The notes: generated by a model from the letters alone, not told the origin. A DNA stretch of 5,548 nucleotides from Bordetella parapertussis (GCA_945900695.1 CAMDJU010000188.1:1-5548); one strand, 5' to 3'; counted from the stretch's first letter, positions 1 through 5,025 are shown. Program-made: numbers and translations.

Positions 1-229
1 TGGGCATCAACACGTTGTAGCCCTTCATGCGCAGATGGCGCGTGAGCATGTCGTTGATGGTGTAGTTGCGCACATGGCCCATGTGCAGCTTGCCGCTGGG
101 GTAGGGCAGCATGGAGCAGGCGTAGTACTTGGGACGGCTGTTGTCTTCGGTGACGCGGTAGACGTCTTTGGCGGTCCAGTCGGCTTGAGCGGCTGACTCG
201 ACGGCAGAGGGTTGATAGGTGTCTTGCAT
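1..229 (-). CDS. leuS: Leucyl-tRNA synthetase, N-terminal part (cut by the window edge)
   Basis: This class I aminoacyl-tRNA synthetase charges tRNA-Leu with leucine in the cytoplasm, using ATP. Only the first 76 codons lie in the window; the family is usually about 860-880 residues, so the gene continues past base 1. The translation begins [18 protein letters not shown] and carries the Rossmann-fold entry [12 protein letters not shown] near residues 41-52. HMGH at 49-52 is the class I HIGH signature that binds ATP, and the following VRNYTIND is typical of LeuRS. The ATG at 229-227 gives a normal N-terminus; only a weak GAGA lies upstream. It is the last visible gene of the leftward block, 110 nt after exbD, so it may be co-transcribed with exbD or have its own promoter. 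Identity is secure; only completeness is unknown. Confidence 0.96.
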   Translation of the reverse strand, partial: MQDTYQPSAVESAAQADWTAKDVYRVTEDNSRPKYYACSMLPYPSGKLHMGHVRNYTINDMLTRHLRMKGYNVLMP

Positions 230-253
230 GGGTCTCAATGAGAAACCCCGCCT

Positions 254-287
254 GGGCGCAGGGGCCTGGGGTCGGGGGAGTGGCGGG
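254..287 (+). other. G-quadruplex motif between leuS and exbD
   Basis: The plus strand has five runs of three or more G: 254-256, 261-264, 268-271, 274-278 and 285-287. They are separated by loops of 4, 3, 2 and 6 nt. This fits the canonical pattern of four G-runs with 1-7 nt loops, with one run to spare. The plus strand is the template for leuS, so the leuS transcript would be C-rich here. Folding in the cell is an inference. Confidence 0.5.
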
Positions 288-312
288 ATTTTAGGCGCAG
301 GGGCGGCGACTG

Positions 313-326
313 GGCACGCTGGTGCC
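313..326 (-). other. Short perfect hairpin after exbD, no U-tract
   Basis: GGCAC at 313-317 and GTGCC at 322-326 form a 5-bp perfect stem with a 4-nt loop, starting 14 nt after the exbD stop codon. No T-run follows on the minus strand, so it is not a standard intrinsic terminator. A weak -10-like TAAAAT lies just downstream on the minus strand (293-288) without a matching -35. It could be a 3'-end stabiliser or chance in G+C-rich DNA. Confidence 0.25.
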
Positions 327-339
327 AACCGCCCTGGCC

Positions 340-768
340 TCAGGGCTTGGCGCTGGGGCGCAAGACCAAGTCCAGGTGCTGCCAGCCCTGGGACTGCAGC
401 GCGGCCATCAATTCGGCCACCCGGCCATAGGCCGCGGCCTGATCGGCGCGCAATTGCAAACGCGCTTGGGGGTTGGCCGCCTGCTCGGTTTGCAAAGCTT
501 GTATCAACTCGGCTGGGCCCATGGCACGGCCTTGCCAATGCCATTGGCCTTGGGCATCGATGTCGATCACCACGGGTTTGGCCAAGGACGCGGTGGCGGT
601 GTGGCCCTCGGCGGCAGGCAAGTCCAGCGGCAAGGAGACCAAGCCCATGGGGGCACACAACAAAAAGATGAGCATCAGCACCAAAAAAACATCGACCAAG
701 GGGGTGGCATTGATCTCGCTCATGGCTGCGCCCTCTCGGGGCGATCTGGAAAGCCGTGCAAAAGCCAT
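340..768 (-). CDS. exbD: ExbD/TolR-family biopolymer transport protein
   Basis: This is the small partner of an ExbB/ExbD proton-channel motor that powers envelope processes across the periplasm. The product is 142 residues, normal for the family. It has a short cytoplasmic N-terminus ([15 protein letters not shown]), the family motif [12 protein letters not shown] at 16-27, one membrane helix at about 23-42 and a periplasmic domain from 43 to the end. Asp26 in LVDV matches the conserved membrane Asp that carries protons in ExbD/TolR. The ATG at 768 is chosen because it supplies the usual MAF..R..R leader and has GAGG 6 nt upstream, overlapping the exbB stop. The ATG at 723 would remove the leader. 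exbB ends 8 nt upstream, so coupling is likely. No tonB is adjacent, so whether it serves TonB, a Tol-like system or another task is open. Confidence 0.92.
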   Translation of the reverse strand: MAFARLSRSPREGAAMSEINATPLVDVFLVLMLIFLLCAPMGLVSLPLDLPAAEGHTATASLAKPVVIDIDAQGQWHWQGRAMGPAELIQALQTEQAANPQARLQLRADQAAAYGRVAELMAALQSQGWQHLDLVLRPSAKP

Positions 769-774
769 GGCGCG

Positions 775-778
775 CCTC
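775..778 (-). promoter_or_regulatory. Shine-Dalgarno of exbD overlapping the exbB stop
   Basis: On the minus strand the exbB stop TGA runs into GG, giving TGAGG. GAGG lies 6 nt before the exbD ATG at 768. This supports the 768 start over the internal ATG at 723 and suggests that ribosomes finishing exbB reinitiate on exbD. Confidence 0.6.
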
Positions 779-1415
779 AAGACTGGGGTGGAGCCCTCAG
801 GGCCAGCAGGTCGTGGGCAAAGCCCTCCAGCTCGACCTCGAGCCCACGGGCTTGACGCGACAAGGCGTTGTAGGCGATCAAGGCGGGGATGGCCACGCCC
901 AAGCCCAGGGCGGTCATGAGCAAAGCTTCGCCCACGGGTGCGGCCAACCGATCCAGGCCCACCAAGGTCGAGGCGTCCATGCCCAGCATTGCGCGGCGGA
1001 TGCCCCACACCGTGCCCAGCAGCCCGACAAAGGGTGCGCAGGCAGCGACGCTGGCCAGAAAGGTGTGGCCTTGGTGCAAGCGCGCGCAGGCTTGGTGCAA
1101 GGCGTCGCGCAATGCGCGCTCGGTTTGCGCTGGCACCGGAGCACTGGCCGCCAAGGTGCCCGCCGTTGGGGCTTGGGCGGCTTGGGCCAGGCGGGACAGC
1201 CAGCCTTCTTTTTCTGTATCTTTCAACACCTGCAGGCCTTGTTGCCAATCGGGGGCTTGCCAAAACAAGGCCTTGGACAGGCTCAGGTCGTGTTGCACAC
1301 GGCGCAGTCGCCAAGCTTGATTGAGCAAAACCGCCCAAGTGCTGACCGAAGCCGCCAGCAATAAGCCCAGCACCACGCCAGCGATGGCGTCAGCAGGGGC
1401 CCACCAAGGGTGCAC
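777..1415 (-). CDS. exbB: ExbB/TolQ/MotA-family proton-channel protein
   Basis: This inner-membrane protein forms the oligomeric proton channel around ExbD. The product is 212 residues with three predicted membrane helices: about 10-33, 118-139 and 161-184. The second contains [13 protein letters not shown], the MotA/TolQ/ExbB signature. The third contains [19 protein letters not shown] followed by AYN, also a family hallmark. The cytoplasmic stretch 34-117 includes a low-complexity Ala/Pro/Thr linker at about 79-96. The start is a GTG at 1415-1413, supported by AGAGG 5 nt upstream that overlaps the dapB stop TAG. dapB ends 8 nt upstream and exbD begins 8 nt downstream. The family is certain. 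The choice between the ExbB and TolQ names rests on the absence of tol-pal genes nearby. Confidence 0.92.
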   Translation of the reverse strand: MHPWWAPADAIAGVVLGLLLAASVSTWAVLLNQAWRLRRVQHDLSLSKALFWQAPDWQQGLQVLKDTEKEGWLSRLAQAAQAPTAGTLAASAPVPAQTERALRDALHQACARLHQGHTFLASVAACAPFVGLLGTVWGIRRAMLGMDASTLVGLDRLAAPVGEALLMTALGLGVAIPALIAYNALSRQARGLEVELEGFAHDLLALRAPPQS

Positions 1416-1420
1416 AACAG

Positions 1421-1425
1421 CCTCT
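1421..1425 (-). promoter_or_regulatory. Shine-Dalgarno of exbB overlapping the dapB stop
   Basis: The minus strand reads TAGAGG, so the dapB stop TAG (1426-1424) shares bases with the ribosome binding site AGAGG. Five nt then separate it from the exbB GTG. It fixes the GTG start and indicates translational coupling of dapB and exbB. Confidence 0.6.
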
Positions 1426-2242
1426 AGCGCAGGTTCAGCACATCGAACATGTCGAACAGACCATGGCGTTGGGCGGCCAAGAACCAGGCCGCGCGCATGC
1501 TGCCTTGGGCGTAGGTAGCGCGGCTGGAGGATTTGTGGGTGATCTCGATGCGCTCGCCGGTGCCGGCAAACAACACGGTGTGGTCACCCACAATGTCGCC
1601 ACCACGGATGGTGGCAAAGCCAATGCTGGAGGGATCGCGCTCACCGGTGTGCCCCTCACGGGCATAGACAGCGCAGTCTTTGAGATCGCGCCCCAAAGCG
1701 TGGGCCACCACTTCGCCCATTTTGAGGGCCGTGCCGGATGGGGCGTCGACTTTGTGGCGGTGGTGTGCCTCGATGATTTCAATGTCGTAGCCCGTGGCCA
1801 TGGCCTGGGCCGCCATGGCCAGCAACTTGAGGGTCACGTTCACGCCAACGCTCATGTTGGGGGCCATGACCACGGCGATGCGCTGGGCGGCTTGAGCGAT
1901 CAGCGTCTTTTGCTCGTCGCTGAAGCCGGTGGTGCCAATGACCATGTGTACGCCCATCTCGGCGCAGGCCTGGGCATGCGCCATGGTGCCCTCTGGGCGG
2001 GTGAAGTCGATCAGCACCTGCGCCTGGGCCAAGCCTTGGCGCACATCGGCGGAGATGGTCACCCCACTGCTGTGGCCCAAAAAAGCCGTGGCGTCAGAGC
2101 CGATGGCCGGGCTGCTGGCGACATCCAAGGCACCCACCAATTGGGCATGGGGATCGTTTTGAACGGCTTCGATCAACATGTGGCCCATGCGGCCGCTGGC
2201 GCCAGCGACGGCAATGCGCAAAGGGGTTTGGGGTGTGGTCAT
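1424..2242 (-). CDS. dapB: 4-hydroxy-tetrahydrodipicolinate reductase
   Basis: DapB uses NAD(P)H to reduce 4-hydroxy-tetrahydrodipicolinate to tetrahydrodipicolinate, in the cytoplasmic pathway to meso-diaminopimelate (peptidoglycan) and lysine. The product is 272 residues, close to the 273 of the E. coli enzyme. Residues 14-20 (GASGRMG) form the dinucleotide-binding loop, and GTTGF at 103-107 and APNMSVGVN at 127-135 are conserved. [15 protein letters not shown] at 158-172 is the substrate and catalytic motif, with His160, His161 and Lys164 corresponding to the active-site His-His and Lys. The C-terminal R..YA.G..RAA.F is intact. The ATG at 2242 is chosen because homologues start shortly before the [11 protein letters not shown] strand, although no good Shine-Dalgarno is seen. 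An in-frame ATG at 2266 would overlap the bamE stop as ATGA and add MSCAAFHP; it remains possible. bamE ends 20 nt upstream. Confidence 0.96.
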   Translation of the reverse strand: MTTPQTPLRIAVAGASGRMGHMLIEAVQNDPHAQLVGALDVASSPAIGSDATAFLGHSSGVTISADVRQGLAQAQVLIDFTRPEGTMAHAQACAEMGVHMVIGTTGFSDEQKTLIAQAAQRIAVVMAPNMSVGVNVTLKLLAMAAQAMATGYDIEIIEAHHRHKVDAPSGTALKMGEVVAHALGRDLKDCAVYAREGHTGERDPSSIGFATIRGGDIVGDHTVLFAGTGERIEITHKSSSRATYAQGSMRAAWFLAAQRHGLFDMFDVLNLR

Positions 2243-2262
2243 GGGGTGGAAAGCAGCGCAGC

Positions 2263-2835
2263 TCAACGCTGCACGGGCTCCAGGGGCGGGAAGCTCATGC
2301 TCACCGGCGCTTCCTTGCTGGTGGCCGGTGCGACGGGCCCCTTGGGCTTGAATTTGCTCAATTCGGCTTCGCTGGCTTCGAGCTTGGGCACTTTGATGTC
2401 GATGCGGCGGTTGTCGATGCGGGCGGCAAACTCGGCCTCGGTGGGCAATTCGTCGGCCTCAAAGCGCACCATGGCGTCGCCTTCAAAAAACACGCTGATT
2501 TTGCGCTGCTGCATCTCTGCCCCTTGGCGGCGCAGGGTGAAGGCGTAGTCCCAGCGGTTGGCATGGAACACACTGGCCACCAAAGGGGTGCCCAAAATGT
2601 CGCGCACTTGCCGGCGCGCCATGCCTTTTTGCAGCATCTGGACTTGTTCTTTGGAGACAAAGTTGCCTTGCACCACGTCGAAGCGATAGGGAGAGAGCGC
2701 GGTGATGGTGCGGTTGGCGGTGCGGCTGGCGGTTTCGCAACCCGACAACAAAACACACAAGCCAGCACACACCCACAAGGCCCAGGTCGCACTGCGCTGG
2801 GTGAATTTGGCGGGGGTGTATGCAAACGTTATCAT
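2263..2835 (-). CDS. bamE: Outer-membrane assembly lipoprotein BamE (OmlA/SmpA family)
   Basis: BamE is an outer-membrane lipoprotein of the BAM complex that inserts beta-barrel proteins. The 190-residue product starts with a lipoprotein signal: Lys10 and Arg14, a hydrophobic core at about 17-30, and the lipobox LLSGC at 29-33 with Cys33 as the lipidated residue. Glu at +2 does not call for inner-membrane retention. The SmpA/OmlA domain follows (about 48-128), with [31 protein letters not shown] and WDYAF. Residues from about 145 form a Lys/Pro/Glu-rich tail that makes it much longer than E. coli BamE (113 residues). The ATG at 2835 is needed because later in-frame candidates would truncate the signal peptide. 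No Shine-Dalgarno is visible, and the predicted promoter places the transcript start at or beside this ATG. It is divergent from fur and is first in the leftward block. Confidence 0.93.
   Translation of the reverse strand: MITFAYTPAKFTQRSATWALWVCAGLCVLLSGCETASRTANRTITALSPYRFDVVQGNFVSKEQVQMLQKGMARRQVRDILGTPLVASVFHANRWDYAFTLRRQGAEMQQRKISVFFEGDAMVRFEADELPTEAEFAARIDNRRIDIKVPKLEASEAELSKFKPKGPVAPATSKEAPVSMSFPPLEPVQR
2807..2835 (+). promoter_or_regulatory. Candidate sigma-70 promoter of fur
   Basis: The plus strand has TTGGCG at 2807-2812 (4 of 6 to TTGACA), a 17-nt spacer and TATCAT at 2830-2835 (5 of 6 to TATAAT). Transcription would start near 2842, giving a leader of about 54 nt before the fur ATG. 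The promoter lies inside the first codons of bamE, and its -10 covers the bamE ATG on the opposite strand. Confidence 0.5.
2821..2834. promoter_or_regulatory. LacI/GalR-type operator-like palindrome
   Basis: TGCAAACGTTATCA is an imperfect palindrome of the form TG..AACGTT..CA, with a central CG as in operators of LacI/GalR-family regulators such as PurR. It overlaps the predicted fur -10 and the first bamE codons. No such regulator is encoded here and the match is from memory of consensus sequences, so binding is speculative. It is a poor match to a Fur box. Confidence 0.25.
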
Positions 2836-2841
2836 GCGCTG

Positions 2842-2869
2842 ATTCTAGCGTCTGGGCCTGCTCGCACAA
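2842..2869 (-). promoter_or_regulatory. Candidate sigma-70 promoter of bamE
   Basis: On the minus strand TAGAAT (2847-2842) matches 5 of 6 bases of the -10 consensus. TTGTGC (2869-2864) matches 3 of 6 of the -35, with a 16-nt spacer. The expected start point is near 2835, which is the A of the bamE ATG. This promoter would drive bamE and probably dapB-exbB-exbD. It overlaps the fur leader region. Confidence 0.4.
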
Positions 2870-2879
2870 GCATCGGGCC
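2855..2879 (+). other. Possible hairpin in the fur leader
   Basis: GGCC (2855-2858) and TGCT (2859-2862) can pair with AGCA (2869-2872) and GGCC (2876-2879), leaving a 6-nt loop and a 3-nt bulge (TCG). The structure ends 16 nt before the fur ATG, in the region where a Shine-Dalgarno would be expected and none is seen. It may affect fur translation, or be a G+C-rich coincidence. Confidence 0.25.
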
Positions 2880-2895
2880 GCAGTGCAAAACCGCC

Positions 2896-3330
2896 ATGGC
2901 CCACATTGACGACCTCAAAAACACCGGCCTCAAAGCCACTTCGCCCAGATTGAAAATCTTGGCGTATTTCCATGCGGGCAAGCAACGCCACATGTCGGCC
3001 GAAGATGTTTTTCGCTTGGTGGTGCAGGAGCGCGCCGACATTGGCCTGGCCACCATTTACCGGGTGTTGACCCAGTTTGAGCAAGCCGGCTTGCTGCGGC
3101 GCAGCCAGTTTGAATCGGGCAAAGCGGTGTTTGAACTCAACGAGGGCGACCACCACGACCACCTGGTGTGCCTGGACTGCGGTCGGGTTGAGGAGTTTTT
3201 TGATGCCCAAATAGAGTCGCTACAAAACGCGGTGGCAGCCGCCAAGGGCTTTCAAATTGCCGACCACGCCCTGAGCCTGTATGCGCACTGCACCCGCAGT
3301 GCCTGCCCCCACCGCCATGCCATGGGGTGA
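2896..3330 (+). CDS. fur: Ferric uptake regulator Fur
   Basis: Fur is a dimeric metal-responsive repressor that, with Fe(II), binds operators of iron-uptake genes. The 144-residue product is of normal length. Residues 1-80 form the winged-helix DNA-binding domain ([39 protein letters not shown]); the rest is the dimerisation domain. The [11 protein letters not shown] motif is at 86-96. Metal ligands known for the family are all present: His32, Glu80, His87 and His89 for one site, and His86, Asp88, Glu107 and His124 for the other. Both zinc Cys pairs are intact, Cys92/Cys95 and Cys132/Cys137. The ATG at 2896 gives the usual short N-terminus, though no clear Shine-Dalgarno precedes it. fur is divergent from bamE, an arrangement also known in other proteobacteria, and its stop is 3 bp from the hprK stop. 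Confidence 0.96.
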   Translation: MAHIDDLKNTGLKATSPRLKILAYFHAGKQRHMSAEDVFRLVVQERADIGLATIYRVLTQFEQAGLLRRSQFESGKAVFELNEGDHHDHLVCLDCGRVEEFFDAQIESLQNAVAAAKGFQIADHALSLYAHCTRSACPHRHAMG

Positions 3331-3348
3331 GACTCAGGCTTGCATGGC
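3314..3348. repeat. Inverted repeat spanning the fur/hprK convergent stops
   Basis: GCCATGC at 3314-3320 and GCATGGC at 3342-3348 form a perfect 7-bp inverted repeat around a 21-bp centre. That centre holds both the fur stop (3328-3330) and the hprK stop (3334-3336). No T-run follows on either strand, so it is not a standard bidirectional terminator. Both arms lie in coding sequence. Confidence 0.35.
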
Positions 3349-4278
3349 CTTGCGTTGGCGCTCGGCAAACTCTTCGTAGGTGTTGATGCCGCGCAACTGC
3401 AAAATGGTGTTGCGAACGGCCGCTTCCACCAGCACAGCGATGTTGCGCCCGGCCACCACCTGGATGACCACTTTGCGCACCGGCACACTCAAAATGTCCT
3501 GGGTCAAGGGTTCGTGGGGCATCCGGTCGTAGTCGCGCTCCAAGGTTTCGCGGCGCACCAGGTGCACGATGAGTTTGAGGCGCATTTTGCGGCGCACGGC
3601 GGTCTCACCAAAAATGGCGCGAATATCCAGCAAACCAATGCCACGCACCTCCAACAAGTTTTGCAGCAGATCTGGGCATCGCCCCTCCAAGGTGGTTTGG
3701 TTGATGCGGTAAATGTCCACCGCATCGTCGGCCACGAGGCCGTTGCCGCGCGAGATCAACTCCAGGCCCAGTTCGCTTTTACCCAAGCCCGATTCGCCGG
3801 TGATCATCACCCCCAAGCCCAAAATATCCATGAAAACCCCGTGCATCGATGCCCGGTCGGCAAAATGCTTGGACAAATACGCGCGCAAGATATCGATCAC
3901 AAAAGCCGACGATTCGCGGGTGGCAAACATCGGGATCTGGGCGCGCTCGCACATGGATACCAGGGCGGGTGGCGCAACCTGATCATCGGCCAAGATCAAT
4001 ACCGGCGGCTCCAACGTGACAATGCGCGCCACCCGGCGGGCACAGTCCTCGGGCGTGGAGTTGCTTAAATAGGTGACTTCCCGGTGTCCCAACAATTGGA
4101 TGCGATAGGGGTGGATGTAATTGAGGTAGCCAACCAAGTCTGCGCCAGAGCTGGCCGCGCGCACCGCCACCTCATCAAACCGGCGCTCGGATGCGCCGGT
4201 ACCCGCCACCCAATGCCAACCCAGCTTTTCGCGAAACGCCTCAAACAGCACATCGGCACTGACAACGGTGGGCCTCAC
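3334..4278 (-). CDS. hprK: HPr kinase/phosphorylase
   Basis: HprK phosphorylates, and by phosphorolysis dephosphorylates, the seryl site of HPr-type phosphocarriers, linking metabolic state to the PTS. The product is 314 residues, normal for proteobacterial HprK. Residues 1 to about 130 form the N-terminal domain. The kinase core begins near the conserved His146 (SMHGVFMDI). The Walker A loop GESGLGKS is at 161-168 with Lys167. LVADDAVDI follows with Asp184 and Asp185. [13 protein letters not shown] (about 208-220) is the family signature, and [15 protein letters not shown] ends the core. The start is a GTG at 4278-4276, because GGGAG lies 6 nt upstream and [13 protein letters not shown] aligns with usual HprK N-termini. 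A TTG at 4293 would place that ribosome site inside the gene and has no site of its own. It lies 60 nt after ptsN and is convergent with fur. No rapZ follows. Confidence 0.95.
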   Translation of the reverse strand: MRPTVVSADVLFEAFREKLGWHWVAGTGASERRFDEVAVRAASSGADLVGYLNYIHPYRIQLLGHREVTYLSNSTPEDCARRVARIVTLEPPVLILADDQVAPPALVSMCERAQIPMFATRESSAFVIDILRAYLSKHFADRASMHGVFMDILGLGVMITGESGLGKSELGLELISRGNGLVADDAVDIYRINQTTLEGRCPDLLQNLLEVRGIGLLDIRAIFGETAVRRKMRLKLIVHLVRRETLERDYDRMPHEPLTQDILSVPVRKVVIQVVAGRNIAVLVEAAVRNTILQLRGINTYEEFAERQRKAMQA

Positions 4279-4284
4279 GAAGGG

Positions 4285-4289
4285 CTCCC
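4285..4289 (-). promoter_or_regulatory. Shine-Dalgarno of hprK that fixes its GTG start
   Basis: GGGAG on the minus strand sits 6 nt before the GTG at 4278. It is the only good ribosome binding site in the ptsN-hprK gap and favours the 314-residue product over the longer version starting with TTG at 4293. Confidence 0.65.
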
Positions 4290-4338
4290 ACAATGGATAC
4301 AGCGCTGCGGGTTCTTCATGGCAGGGTCTGGGTGCGGC

Positions 4339-4806
4339 TCAGGCCGCCTGGGTTGACTTCCAGGTGGACAAAATTTGGTGCAAGTCGTGCGCATTTTGGC
4401 TGACCTTGAGGCGATCGCGCACCCGGCTGTCGCTGAGCAGTTCGGCGATTTCAGCCAGAATTTCAAGGTGCTTTTGGGTCGATGCTTCCGGCACCAATAA
4501 AAAGATCAGCAATGAGACGGGCTGCTCGTCGGGCGCATCAAACCCAATCGGTGCAGCCAACTGAAACACCGCAGCCATGGGGTTCTTCAAGCCCTTGATG
4601 CGGCCGTGGGGGATGGCCACCCCATAGCCCAAACCGGTGGAGCCCAGGCGTTCGCGGGCAAACAAACTATCGGCCACCAAAGCGCGGTTCATGCCGTGGC
4701 GGTCCTCAAACAACAAGCCCGCCTCTTCAAATGCGCGCTTCTTGCTGGTCACGTCCACGCACACCAAGACTTGCTCGGACGGAAGGATGGCTGAGAGTCG
4801 GTTCAT
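4339..4806 (-). CDS. ptsN: PTS nitrogen-regulatory phosphocarrier EIIA-Ntr
   Basis: PtsN is the terminal phosphate acceptor of the nitrogen-PTS (EI-Ntr, NPr, EIIA-Ntr), which transports no sugar and regulates other proteins, for example in potassium and nitrogen metabolism. The 155-residue product is a single EIIA type-2 domain of normal length. The phosphorylated His is His67 in GYGVAIPHGRI (60-70). TSKKRAFEEAG (20-30), the region around VSLLIFLLVPE (97-107) and the helix HLEILAEIAELL (113-124) are conserved. The ATG at 4806 matches homologues starting MNRL. A GTG at 4839 in frame would add 11 residues encoded across a palindrome and is unlikely. No Shine-Dalgarno precedes the ATG, and a perfect 7-bp stem ends 4 nt before it. 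It lies between hpf and hprK, the usual order beside rpoN. Confidence 0.95.
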   Translation of the reverse strand: MNRLSAILPSEQVLVCVDVTSKKRAFEEAGLLFEDRHGMNRALVADSLFARERLGSTGLGYGVAIPHGRIKGLKNPMAAVFQLAAPIGFDAPDEQPVSLLIFLLVPEASTQKHLEILAEIAELLSDSRVRDRLKVSQNAHDLHQILSTWKSTQAA

Positions 4807-4810
4807 GAAG

Positions 4811-4830
4811 GTGTCACAAAAGAGTGACAC
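4811..4830. repeat. Perfect dyad GTGTCAC-N6-GTGACAC before ptsN
   Basis: GTGTCAC (4811-4817) and GTGACAC (4824-4830) are exact inverted repeats around AAAAGA. The dyad lies immediately downstream of a -10-like CATAAT and 4 nt upstream of the ptsN ATG, covering the expected start of transcription. It could be a repressor operator at the DNA level or an RNA hairpin masking the ribosome site. The regulator is unknown. Confidence 0.6.
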
Positions 4831-4860
4831 ATTATGCACCTGTGGTTAGCACAAACCCAA
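4831..4860 (-). promoter_or_regulatory. Candidate promoter of ptsN
   Basis: CATAAT on the minus strand (4836-4831) matches 5 of 6 bases of the sigma-70 -10. An upstream TTGGGT (4860-4855) with an 18-nt spacer is a weak -35. The start would be near 4825, giving a leader of about 19 nt that begins within the dyad at 4811-4830. The weak -35 hints at need for an activator, or that the site is fortuitous. I found no sigma-54 GG-N10-GC element here. Confidence 0.4.
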
Positions 4861-4870
4861 ATACTTTGTG
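4850..4870. repeat. Inverted repeat CACAAA-N9-TTTGTG upstream of ptsN
   Basis: CACAAA (4850-4855) and TTTGTG (4865-4870) are exact inverted repeats around a 9-bp centre, lying over the predicted ptsN -35 region. Two further CACAAA copies lie at 4815-4820 and 4917-4922. It may be a binding site or part of an RNA fold. Confidence 0.4.
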
Positions 4871-4947
4871 ATACCTGTGTCTGCCCAGAACCACACCCAG
4901 GACGCCATTTGTCCAGCACAAAAAGTTTGAACAAGACGTGTCCCCAG

Positions 4948-5014
4948 CCAACCCCGCTCAAGGTTGGGATGATCGGGGTGGCGGGCGTTACAGCGCCCAG
5001 CCTGCCAGGGCTGG
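4948..5014 (-). other. Tandem hairpins downstream of hpf
   Basis: Three stem-loops can be drawn in the 219-bp hpf-ptsN gap. CCAGCC/GGCTGG (4997-5002 with 5009-5014) begins 12 nt after the hpf stop. GGGCG/CGCCC (4983-4987 with 4994-4998) shares two bases with the first, so these two compete. CCAACC/GGTTGG (4948-4953 with 4962-4967) follows. None has an adjacent U-tract; the nearest T5 on the minus strand (4924-4920) is over 20 nt away. They could protect the hpf 3' end or weaken read-through into ptsN. I see no gene in the gap. Confidence 0.35.
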
Positions 5015-5025
5015 CTCAGCACGGG

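Noticed and set aside
340..1338. 332-codon minus-strand frame containing exbD
   Set aside because: Only the last 142 codons are ExbD. The upstream part is Arg/Pro-rich out-of-frame reading of exbB, and a proper start with a ribosome site exists at 768.
756..1364. Plus-strand open frame (202 codons) opposite exbB
   Set aside because: The Gln/Gly-rich translation matches no family I recognise, and it mirrors the codons of a clear ExbB.
1463..2548. Long plus-strand open frame (361 codons) opposite dapB and bamE
   Set aside because: It is an antisense shadow produced by high G+C third positions of dapB. The translation is Gly/Ala/His-rich with no domain, and it cuts across two well-supported genes.
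2822..2841. Fur box autoregulating fur
   Set aside because: Only one GATAAC-like half-site is present. The second and third hexamers do not match the GATAAT repeat, so a Fur box is not supported.
2233..2895. N-terminal extension of the fur frame to 2233
   Set aside because: The added 221 codons are an antisense reading of bamE with no domain. Fur proteins begin a few residues before the GLKATSPR region, matching the ATG at 2896.
3340..4068. Plus-strand frame of 242 codons opposite hprK
   Set aside because: It is a His/Gln-rich antisense shadow of a well-conserved hprK, with no recognisable domain.
4807..4839. Upstream GTG start for ptsN at 4839
   Set aside because: It would translate the dyad into VHNVSLFCDTF, absent from PtsN homologues as I know them, and it has no ribosome site.
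4831..4870. Sigma-54 promoter for ptsN, given the usual link with rpoN
   Set aside because: No GG-N10-GC pair with a TGGCAC..TTGC context was found in the gap on the minus strand.
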